Of a DNA stretch of 64,000 nucleotides, positions 53,837 to 61,871 are shown piece after piece. The stretch lies in assembly GCF_009208585.1 (NCBI RefSeq), contig NZ_WFLN01000004.1, positions 186,001 to 250,000 on the forward strand. Direction: 5' to 3'. Both the position numbers and the translations under genes were made by a program. Each line of letters begins with the position of its first letter. The first letter of the stretch is position 1. This stretch comes from Fluviispira multicolorata. Its GTDB lineage: Bacteria > Bdellovibrionota_B > Oligoflexia > Silvanigrellales > Silvanigrellaceae. The notes under the pieces are model-generated. The model searched no databases. It was not told the DNA's origin and saw only the letters and a list, made by a program, of their open reading frames with translations.

Positions 53837-56071
53837 GTGAGTTATAACGAAGAACAGATGCAAGAAATATTCTTTCAAGAAATGCGAGAAGTCTTCGAGC
53901 ATATTGACAGCTGTATTCTTGTGCTTGAAAAGACACCGGGTGATCTCGAAATCATTAAAAACTTATTTAGAGAAGTTCATACTTTAAAAGGTTCGAGCGG
54001 TGTATTTGGTTTGCGTGAAATTGCCGATTTAACACACCATGCAGAAGATCTTCTTGATCGTATGCGTGAAGGAAAACTTGATCCAACAGAAGAAGTTTTT
54101 TCTGCTTTGTTACGTTGTTTTGACAGATTAAAAGAGATGATGAGCGGGGCTCAAAAAAAGCAGAATTTAGCAAGTTTTGACAATGCCGATATCGTACGTC
54201 AACTTTGTGATTTTAAAGAAATTACAGGAGAGCAACTCCAACAAAAAGTTGCTGCTGGGGAAGTCGCTCCTACCCCAAGTGCAGAAAATATAAAACCAGG
54301 TGAATGCCCCTATCATATTTCTATTACTGGAGCAGATCAATTCTTTTTAACTGGAATTGATCCTATAACACTGGTGCTCAACTGTCGTGATATTTCAACA
54401 GGCACATTTTCATTATTTACAAATATTTCTCGTATTCCATTAATAACAGAATTAGAGGCAGAACGTTGTTATTTTGAATTTACATTTAATTTTGTTTCGA
54501 TGGCTGAATTTAAAACAGTTCAAGATATTTTTGAATTTGCAATTGGCTCAAGCAATGTGAAAATTGAAATGGATGGGGTAAGTGCCGTGGGAGCAGGAAA
54601 AGCGTCCGAAGCCAAACCAGCAGTTGTTCAAGCCCCAGCGCCTGCAGCAGCCAAAGCCGCTACTCCAGCAGCAGCAGCAGCAGCTCCAAAAGTAGGTGCA
54701 GCACCAGCAGCAGCGGCTGCCGCAAAACCAGGAGCCGTTGCTCCTGGCAAAGCCGAACCTGCACATGGCGGAGGCAGCGATGCTAATGATTTCGTTCGTC
54801 TTAAGAAGGAAAAACTAGATCAACTGATGAATCTTGTGGGTGAATTGATTACAGTTAAAAATCTTTTTGTGCATTTATCGAATAAACTCGAAGAAGTATT
54901 GCCTGAAAATGAGATTACCAAAGGATTTAAAGAAGGAACAGGACATGTCACGCGTCTTTCTGCACGTTTGCAAGAAAGCGTAATGAATGCACGTATGGTG
55001 CCAGTGGGTAGTGTATTTACTAAATATACAAGACTTGTTCGTGATGTAGCTAAAAAACTTAATAAGAAAATTAATTTTGTTATTGAAGGTGAAGACACTG
55101 AGCTCGATAAAACAGTCAGTGAAGCAATTTCAGATCCAATTATGCACCTCATTCGAAATTCTATAGACCATGGAATTGAAACACCTGAAGTGCGAAAAGA
55201 ACGAGGAAAGAGTGAGACAGGTACTTTGTTACTTAAAGCAGGTTATGAGGGTAACAATGTAAAACTCGTTGTCCGTGATGATGGGAATGGTATTGATTTA
55301 GACAGAGTTAAAAATAAAGCTGTTACTTTAGGTATTATTACTCAAGAACAAGCAGATATGCTTGCTAAAAAAGATATTATTGAATTTATATTTCACAGCG
55401 GATTTTCCACTGCGGCAGAAATCACGGATGTGAGTGGACGTGGTGTGGGAATGGATGTTGTAAGAAATAATATTCGCAAATCCAGTGGATCTATTTTTGT
55501 TGATACAAATCCAGGACAAGGAACAGAATTTAAAATCATTTTACCATTAAGTTTAGCAGTTATTGAAGCATTATTAATTGGAGTTGATGGAGAAACCTAT
55601 GCATTGCCTCAAGAAGTTATTACAGAAACTGTAAGAGCAGAGAAAAAAGATGTTGTTAATTTAAATAATCAGCCAAGTATTAACTTGCGTGGTGAAGTGA
55701 TTCCACTTTTACGATTGAATGAAGTTGTTAATTTAAGACCATCTATACTTGACGATTTTATTCACGCAGAAAAGAAAAGAATGAGTCAAGCAGGGGAAGA
55801 AAGTGAAGATGCTGAAAATAATTTACAAGAGCAAGATGATGGATTGACTAATCCTGTTGTGATTGTGCAAATAGATGGCCTTAAAGTCGGAATTCTTGTT
55901 GATGTTTTATACTGGCAAGAACAAATAATGATCAAACCATTAGGCGGTTTTTTAGCGAATATCCCCGTATTTACAGGTGCTTGTATCATGGGGAATGGCT
56001 CTGTCGTGCTCGTACTTGAGCCAAAAGAGCTTTATTATGCGGCCTGTCATGACGATGCTAAAGCAGCATGA
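53837..56071 (+). CDS. cheA: Chemotaxis histidine kinase CheA
   Basis: The 744-residue protein has an HPt domain with HTLKGSSGVFG (His48), a P2-like region (~155-250), and an Ala/Pro/Lys-rich linker (~255-315). The dimerisation domain follows (DQLMNLVGELITVKN), then the ATPase with LIRNSIDHGIETP, DDGNGID and GRGVGMDVV, and a C-terminal CheW-like domain with an acidic insertion (residues ~650-670). The start is GTG. It phosphorylates CheY and CheB. Confidence 0.96.
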   Translation: MSYNEEQMQEIFFQEMREVFEHIDSCILVLEKTPGDLEIIKNLFREVHTLKGSSGVFGLREIADLTHHAEDLLDRMREGKLDPTEEVFSALLRCFDRLKEMMSGAQKKQNLASFDNADIVRQLCDFKEITGEQLQQKVAAGEVAPTPSAENIKPGECPYHISITGADQFFLTGIDPITLVLNCRDISTGTFSLFTNISRIPLITELEAERCYFEFTFNFVSMAEFKTVQDIFEFAIGSSNVKIEMDGVSAVGAGKASEAKPAVVQAPAPAAAKAATPAAAAAAPKVGAAPAAAAAAKPGAVAPGKAEPAHGGGSDANDFVRLKKEKLDQLMNLVGELITVKNLFVHLSNKLEEVLPENEITKGFKEGTGHVTRLSARLQESVMNARMVPVGSVFTKYTRLVRDVAKKLNKKINFVIEGEDTELDKTVSEAISDPIMHLIRNSIDHGIETPEVRKERGKSETGTLLLKAGYEGNNVKLVVRDDGNGIDLDRVKNKAVTLGIITQEQADMLAKKDIIEFIFHSGFSTAAEITDVSGRGVGMDVVRNNIRKSSGSIFVDTNPGQGTEFKIILPLSLAVIEALLIGVDGETYALPQEVITETVRAEKKDVVNLNNQPSINLRGEVIPLLRLNEVVNLRPSILDDFIHAEKKRMSQAGEESEDAENNLQEQDDGLTNPVVIVQIDGLKVGILVDVLYWQEQIMIKPLGGFLANIPVFTGACIMGNGSVVLVLEPKELYYAACHDDAKAA

Positions 56072-56102
56072 GTTTTGAGTTGGCCCATTTAGGAGATATG
56101 CA

Positions 56103-57176
56103 ATGGCAATTTATATCGCCAAGAGCAAAAAAGAAGAGAGAATGTTACAAATCGGGAGCAACAAGTTTGAACTTGTTGACTTTAGATTGAAGGATTATCC
56201 TATTGGAGCTGATACATCTGGCTCTGCTCAATATGAAGGAATTTACGGTATTAATATTGCAAAAGTTCGTGAAATTAATAAAATTAGTCAATTCACTAAA
56301 ATGCCAAACTGTCATGAATGTATTGAAGGACTCCTCGAACTCCGTGAAGAAGCTATTCCAATCGTAAATTTGGCAAAATATCTAGGCTATGCAAATCATA
56401 GTTTAAGACCGACTGACAATATTATTATATGTGAATTTAACGGCTTGGTAACTGGATTTGTGGTTCACCAAGCAATGAGAATTCGTCGTATATCCTGGGA
56501 GGCTATTTTACCTCCGACACGTTTAATTGGGCGTGAAGGGGGCTGTGTCACTGGTATGCATAAACTTGCGAAAGGGCAAGATAATGAACGTGACCTTATG
56601 CTTCTTATTCTTGACTTTGAAAAAATTGTTGCTGAAATCAATGGTGAAACCGATGCCCTAAACCGCTTTACAGAAGATAAACTCAACAATCGTGTTTCCA
56701 CAGGCAATGATGAAACCAAAACAGTTCTTGTGGTTGATGACAGTATGACTGCACGCACCCAAGTTGAACTCTTCTTAACTCAACATGGTTATCGTGTGAT
56801 TACGGCTACAGATGGTGAAGAAGGTCTCTTCACTCTCACAGCACTGTATGATCAAGCACAACATGAAGGTAAGGAAATTACAGATCTTGTGCAAGTGATT
56901 GTAACTGACGTTGAAATGCCACGTATGGATGGACATGCTTTTACGCAAACATTAAAGAAAGATCCTCGTTTTAATTCTTTACCAATTATCATGCATACAT
57001 CTCTTTCAGGTAGAGCGAATCAAGAAACAGGTAAGAGCCTAGCAGATGAATATGTTGTGAAATTCAATGGTGAAGCTCTCATTGCGACAGTAAATCGTAT
57101 ATGGAAAAAATTAATGGATAAAAAAGAAAATGAAAGAACCGAAGAGTTAAACGAAGACGAAGATATGGCATCCTAG
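56103..57176 (+). CDS. cheV: CheV-type CheW-CheY hybrid protein
   Basis: Residues ~15-180 form a CheW domain (YGINIAKVREINKISQFTKM; GLLELREEAIPIVNLAKYLG). Residues ~200-340 form a receiver domain (VLVVDDSMTARTQV; VIVTDVEMPRMDG; DEYVVKFNGE), where the usual Lys-Pro is Lys-Phe. A charged tail follows. It probably modulates receptor-kinase coupling after phosphorylation. GGAG lies seven bases before the ATG. Confidence 0.93.
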   Translation: MAIYIAKSKKEERMLQIGSNKFELVDFRLKDYPIGADTSGSAQYEGIYGINIAKVREINKISQFTKMPNCHECIEGLLELREEAIPIVNLAKYLGYANHSLRPTDNIIICEFNGLVTGFVVHQAMRIRRISWEAILPPTRLIGREGGCVTGMHKLAKGQDNERDLMLLILDFEKIVAEINGETDALNRFTEDKLNNRVSTGNDETKTVLVVDDSMTARTQVELFLTQHGYRVITATDGEEGLFTLTALYDQAQHEGKEITDLVQVIVTDVEMPRMDGHAFTQTLKKDPRFNSLPIIMHTSLSGRANQETGKSLADEYVVKFNGEALIATVNRIWKKLMDKKENERTEELNEDEDMAS

Positions 57177-57193
57177 CTAATGGAGTTTTTCTC

Positions 57194-58228
57194 ATGGCAG
57201 TAAATGTATTAATCATTGATGATTCTTCGACAGTGTGTGCAATGTTAACACAGATGTTGACTGCTGCTGGATTTACTGTTGTGGGAGTCGGTAAAAATGC
57301 AGATGAAGGGCTTGAACTTGCAGGCAAATTAAAGCCAGATGTAATCACTTTAGATATTGAAATGCCTGGAAAAAGCGGATTACAAATACTTCCTCAATTG
57401 CAAAAAATCTGTGATGCTGCAATTATCATGTGTTCTACTTTAACAAATCAAGCTGCTTCTGCAACTTTACAATCCCTAGAAAAAGGAGCATTTGACTATA
57501 TTCCAAAGACTGAAATTGGAAAGGCATTTACTCCTGATATGCTAAGAGAGCGTGTAAATAATGCTCATACGTATGTTATAGGCAAACGTAAAGGTGAAGT
57601 GGCTCATTATAAACCAACAGTTCCTGTGACTTCATTGCCTTTTGTCGCTCCTAAAGCCATTGTTATTGGAGTCTCTACAGGAGGCCCCGCTGCACTGCAT
57701 AAGCTCTTTACAGCGCTCCCAATTATGCCAGTACCGATTGTTGTCGTTCAACATATGCCAGCAGCCTTTGTGGCTTCGTTAGCCGAAAGAATAGCTCAAC
57801 AATCAAAGCACAAAACTTCAGTTGCAAAAGATGATCACACGTTTGTTTCTGGAGAAGTTTGTTTTGCTCCTGGAGATAAACACGTTGTTTTTAAGAAAAT
57901 TCAAAATAGACTTTATTGTGATTTAAGTGAAGAACCTAAAAATATACTACACAAACCTTCTGCTGATGTCTTATTTCAAACGGCAGCTGAAGTTATGGGC
58001 AAAGATCTTCTTGCGGTTGTTTTAACAGGCATGGGGCGCGATGGGGCAGATGGTTCTAAAACAGTTCGTTTGCGTGGTGGTATGGTGTTAGCAGAAAGTA
58101 AAAGCTCATGCGTTGTTTATGGAATGCCAAAAACAGTTATCGAAGCAAAAACCGCAAATTTTGAATTTGATTTACAGGATATGGCTGCAGCAATTACAAA
58201 AATTGTGACTGGAAAAATTATTAAATAA
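57194..58228 (+). CDS. cheB: Chemotaxis methylesterase CheB
   Basis: The 344-residue protein has a receiver domain (LIIDDSSTV; ITLDIEMPGKSG, Asp54; YIPKTE) and a methylesterase domain with the triad in IGVSTGGPAAL (Ser), VVVQHMPAAF (His) and LTGMGRDGADG (Asp). It removes methyl or amide groups from receptors for adaptation. cheR is not in the window. Confidence 0.95.
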   Translation: MAVNVLIIDDSSTVCAMLTQMLTAAGFTVVGVGKNADEGLELAGKLKPDVITLDIEMPGKSGLQILPQLQKICDAAIIMCSTLTNQAASATLQSLEKGAFDYIPKTEIGKAFTPDMLRERVNNAHTYVIGKRKGEVAHYKPTVPVTSLPFVAPKAIVIGVSTGGPAALHKLFTALPIMPVPIVVVQHMPAAFVASLAERIAQQSKHKTSVAKDDHTFVSGEVCFAPGDKHVVFKKIQNRLYCDLSEEPKNILHKPSADVLFQTAAEVMGKDLLAVVLTGMGRDGADGSKTVRLRGGMVLAESKSSCVVYGMPKTVIEAKTANFEFDLQDMAAAITKIVTGKIIK

Positions 58229-58235
58229 TAATTAT

Positions 58236-58925
58236 TTAAAACTCAGAAATTTCTTTTAATTTATTCTGATCTAAAATATTAAAATCTGCAATACTTCCTT
58301 CTACTGCACCAAGTCTTTTTAATTCTGCAAAAACCCTGCTCACAGTTTCGGGAGTCATGTCTGCAAGATCTGCAAAATCACTGCGATTGAGCAGTGCTTT
58401 TTTATAGAAAGATTTATTTTTTAAATAGGGTGAAAAATCAAGAAAACAGGATGCGAGTCTTTGCTTCGCTGATTTATAACGAACACCTTCTATTCTATTA
58501 TATAGACGAGAGGATACATTGCTCAAACGCTTTAAAAAATCAAAATAAAGCGAAGGATTTTTTTCAGCAATTCCGAAGATAGCAACGTTCGGCACTGCAA
58601 AATAATCGCAATTTGTAATTGCTGTACATGTTCTTTCAAAATAAGGAGATTTAGAAAAAATTTCTAAGACTCCGAAGCTATCTCCTTCTTTTGCAAGTGA
58701 GCTTATTATTGTTTTATCCTTATCAAATTCTCTTGTAAACTTTACACATCCATTAACAATTAAATAAATAGAATATGATTTTTCACCAGCTATAAAAATA
58801 TTTTGCTCTTTTCTTACGGATAATTCAGAGGAACTTTGGTATAATAGTTCGATTTCTTCTTCATTAAGCGTTGGAAAAAAAGAGGCAAACTTTTTAAATG
58901 AATGTCCTGTTGGATTCTTTTTCAC
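58236..58925 (-). CDS. Crp/Fnr family transcription regulator
   Basis: The N-terminal cNMP-type barrel (FIAGEKSYSIYLIVNGCVKF) is followed by an HTH_Crp domain (FADLADMTPETVSRVFAELK). The four-Cys iron-sulfur pattern of Fnr is absent, so it is not an oxygen sensor of that type. The start is GTG with AAGGA seven bases upstream; a TTG at 58931 is the alternative. It is convergent with cheB. Confidence 0.9.
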   Translation of the reverse strand: MKKNPTGHSFKKFASFFPTLNEEEIELLYQSSSELSVRKEQNIFIAGEKSYSIYLIVNGCVKFTREFDKDKTIISSLAKEGDSFGVLEIFSKSPYFERTCTAITNCDYFAVPNVAIFGIAEKNPSLYFDFLKRLSNVSSRLYNRIEGVRYKSAKQRLASCFLDFSPYLKNKSFYKKALLNRSDFADLADMTPETVSRVFAELKRLGAVEGSIADFNILDQNKLKEISEF

Positions 58926-58956
58926 TTGCAAATCCTTACTACTTATAAATTATTCT

Positions 58957-61032
58957 TTAAAAATCAAACCATTCTTCCCAAGTTTTGCCACCATGATTAT
59001 CAGTCAATGTTGGAATAACTTTTTCATTAGCGAACTGTGGGAACGTTGTTTTTAGCGATTCATCTAAAGCAAAAACAAGTCCGCATCCTCCGAATGAAAA
59101 ATCAAGACGACTTTGAAGAACTTCATCGGCACCTAATTTAGTCAGATTGATAACTTGTGCTATCTTTCCTGAGAAAATTGCTTCTTTGGGATCTAAGCCA
59201 AGGTTTTTTACAATAGCCTCAGTGTAAAGAACATGTGTTGCATGAATAAAATCTCCAGATAATCCTTCTTCTTTAAAACGATCAATGAAGTTCTTTTCGA
59301 GTACAAACTGAAATTCTTTAAGCCAATCATAAGTTTGCTCTTCGGATCGGCCGCTCATAAAAAGGCAAATCGGTGTCAAACAACCTCTTCCTAGCCAAAG
59401 GCTGCAAAGCTTAGCAACTTCTTCCGTAGAGTATTGTAGACCAACTTTCAAACTGTTTTTTACATCGCCCTGAGGAATTAGATGAGTTTTAGAATTTTTT
59501 AGTTTTTTTGTAAATGTTTCTATCGTATTATTTGTGCCAAAAACTATAGCTGCATCAAAATAACTCAAATCTTTTGAGAGATTTCTAGTTTTTTCAACGA
59601 CTATTTTTGTAGGAAAGAAAAAAGGTTCAAGTTTATCTGTGAGATCTTCAATTTTTGCGCGAACTCTATTTGCGGCGAGATCATCACCTCTTAGTGAAGG
59701 TAATTTAATGTGTATTGAATTTGCACCCAATAAGCATGCCACTCGAGCGGGATATACCCAAGTAATTGGAATGTTTGCAGAAGAAATAATTAATATATTC
59801 TTGTCTTTTAGTTTTTCAATATTTTTAATTTGTATTTCATTCCAAGAAAAAAGAGTTGATGCTAAATCTGCCCAACAAAATGATGTCCAAACTTTTGAAT
59901 CAAGTGTTTCAATAAAACTAAAGACATCTGCAGGTGAGTGAAAATTTTCACGAGAGACTATATTTCTAGGGAGTTTTTCTTGAATGTCTGTTTCTAAACT
60001 CAACTCAGAAAAGAAAAAAGTTTCTTTAACATTTAAACTACAGCCTTTTAAAGTAGCATCGGGAGCTCGTCCTTTGAGTTCAAAAATACCTTCTTCCTGA
60101 TCAAAAATACAGCCAATATCATCGGTAATTATTGATGGCCAAGTATCCATATTAAGTGAGTCAATAAATCCTAAAAATCCATATTCATTCACTTTTAAAA
60201 TTTTTCTTTCTTTCAAATTAATTGCAACAGGTACCATAGTTTTATTACAAATAAATGTACCATCATGCTGGCTTTTAGCAGACCAAGCTTGTGAAGCAAG
60301 TTCACACATACCATACTCTGATAAGAATAAAAATTCATTAGGATTGCCATATGTTTTTTTAAATATTATTTTTGTTTCTTCAAGACTGAAGTTTTGAGTT
60401 CTTCCTTTTGTTCCGCCCGTATCAATGAGGGCAAGTTTGTTACCTTTAAATAGTTTTTCAATTTTATTAGATTGGACAAATTCACTTACAATAATGTGAT
60501 GAAAGGTTGTTCCAAAAATAATAGTCTGGTTATATGTTCCATTATTTTCCAGAATTTTTTTGAGATTTTGGCAATCTTTTTCAATGTTACAGTAAATAAT
60601 ATTGAGCCCTAAATCTTTAAACATTGAGATCATGGCGGCTAACGAACTTTTATTCCAAATTTCTTTTGCTGGAATAAGACTGATTACGGGAATATTTTTG
60701 TTTAGATTATGTTTTTTTAAAAATCTCAAAAATCCTTCTGTGGAGTGTTGAGCATAAAGTCCTAACCTTTGCGGAGTGAATACATGCTTTGCTTGAATTG
60801 CATGTGTGCTTCCACTGGAAAAAAAGGTTGTATTCTCTTCTGCCTGTTTTCCAATGTGCAAAGTAAAATCTCGAAAGCAACGAATAGGTAAAAAAGGTAA
60901 ATTATTTTTAATATCAGGATTTGAAAAATAGATATCTGTAAAAAAATTTTGAAGCTTTGGATTAACTGTTATGAGCGCATGTTTTTGCCGGACCATTTGT
61001 TTTAAGATATCAGCTGTGAGAAATTCATTCAT
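58957..61032 (-). CDS. LuxE-LuxC fusion: acyl-protein synthetase/acyl reductase
   Basis: The 691-residue protein joins a LuxE-like adenylating domain (residues ~1-345; TTFFSSGSTHAIQAKHVFTP and FLFLSEYGMCELASQAW) to a LuxC-like reductase (~370-691; LLGANSIHIKLPSLRGDDLA, and LGRGCLTPICLF with the catalytic Cys). It should activate a fatty acid and reduce it to an aldehyde, normally done by separate LuxE and LuxC. No luxA/luxB is nearby, so light production is not implied. The ATG at 61032 has AGG seven bases upstream. Confidence 0.85.
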   Translation of the reverse strand: MNEFLTADILKQMVRQKHALITVNPKLQNFFTDIYFSNPDIKNNLPFLPIRCFRDFTLHIGKQAEENTTFFSSGSTHAIQAKHVFTPQRLGLYAQHSTEGFLRFLKKHNLNKNIPVISLIPAKEIWNKSSLAAMISMFKDLGLNIIYCNIEKDCQNLKKILENNGTYNQTIIFGTTFHHIIVSEFVQSNKIEKLFKGNKLALIDTGGTKGRTQNFSLEETKIIFKKTYGNPNEFLFLSEYGMCELASQAWSAKSQHDGTFICNKTMVPVAINLKERKILKVNEYGFLGFIDSLNMDTWPSIITDDIGCIFDQEEGIFELKGRAPDATLKGCSLNVKETFFFSELSLETDIQEKLPRNIVSRENFHSPADVFSFIETLDSKVWTSFCWADLASTLFSWNEIQIKNIEKLKDKNILIISSANIPITWVYPARVACLLGANSIHIKLPSLRGDDLAANRVRAKIEDLTDKLEPFFFPTKIVVEKTRNLSKDLSYFDAAIVFGTNNTIETFTKKLKNSKTHLIPQGDVKNSLKVGLQYSTEEVAKLCSLWLGRGCLTPICLFMSGRSEEQTYDWLKEFQFVLEKNFIDRFKEEGLSGDFIHATHVLYTEAIVKNLGLDPKEAIFSGKIAQVINLTKLGADEVLQSRLDFSFGGCGLVFALDESLKTTFPQFANEKVIPTLTDNHGGKTWEEWFDF

Positions 61033-61189
61033 TTTAAACCTACTCTTAATAAAATTATTGATTAATATATCCATTATATCGAGGTAAGATAAAAGAGCCT
61101 TTCTTAAATTCTATAAACTGTATACTTGCCTATATGAGTGATATGCATTAATTATATGCTTGTTTGATTTTTTTTTCAAAGGATTATAA

Positions 61190-61816
61190 ATGCAAAAAGA
61201 TTCCTCAAGCATCGAGTCGCTTCCAGTTAAGATAAAGGCATCAAAAGGTTCACTCTTAGGTTTTTTATTTCTTTGCGTAGGCTTTGTTTTATTAGATCAA
61301 TCGACAAAACTTTGGTCTGAAAAATATTTTATGGTGAGTACGTCTGCAACAGATATTCGCAATTATTATCCAAGTTCACAACATGTTTTTACATTAGGCA
61401 ATTCCGTAAATTGGCTTGATTTTAATACTACATATGTCAGAAATACAGGTGCTGCTTGGGGCTTTTTAGGAAATTTGCCTGAAAATATTAGACCATATTT
61501 TTTTTATATATTAACAATTGTTGCAATGATCGTAATTTTAATTTTCTTTTTTAAAACAAAAGCAGATCAAATTTTTTCGCGTTTAGGTATAGCGTTTATT
61601 TTTGCAGGGGCTGCAGGAAATTTCATTGATCGTATTTGGTTGCATTATGTAATAGATTGGATCCATGTGCAATGGAGTGTAATTGGTTGGCAATATGATT
61701 ATCCCGTTTTTAACGTTGCAGATTGTTGCGTAACAACTGGAGTTATCATTCTTCTTATCGATGCTGTTCGAGAAGAATTACTTGCCAGAAAATTAAAAAA
61801 GAAAAAAGAAGGTTGA
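61190..61816 (+). CDS. lspA: Lipoprotein signal peptidase II
   Basis: The 208-residue protein has four transmembrane segments and the conserved blocks LLDQSTKLW, YVRNTGAAWGFLGNL, AAGNFIDRIWLHYVIDWI and PVFNVADCCVTTG; the Asp residues of NFIDR and NVAD form the catalytic dyad. It cleaves prolipoproteins at the lipobox. It has a ~25-residue N-terminal extension and an extra loop before the NTG motif. Confidence 0.93.
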   Translation: MQKDSSSIESLPVKIKASKGSLLGFLFLCVGFVLLDQSTKLWSEKYFMVSTSATDIRNYYPSSQHVFTLGNSVNWLDFNTTYVRNTGAAWGFLGNLPENIRPYFFYILTIVAMIVILIFFFKTKADQIFSRLGIAFIFAGAAGNFIDRIWLHYVIDWIHVQWSVIGWQYDYPVFNVADCCVTTGVIILLIDAVREELLARKLKKKKEG

Positions 61817-61871
61817 CATATTGCTTTTTCTGTAAATGTTATGTGAAACAGACATAGCGGAGTAATAATGT

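Noticed and set aside
54548..54766. Cys/Trp/Gly-rich minus-strand frame opposite cheA
   Set aside because: It mirrors the Ala/Pro-rich GCA/GCT codons of the CheA linker; the composition is an artefact of that repeat.
58957..61032. Bioluminescence operon
   Set aside because: Only LuxE- and LuxC-like domains are present; no LuxA, LuxB or LuxD-like gene is in the window.
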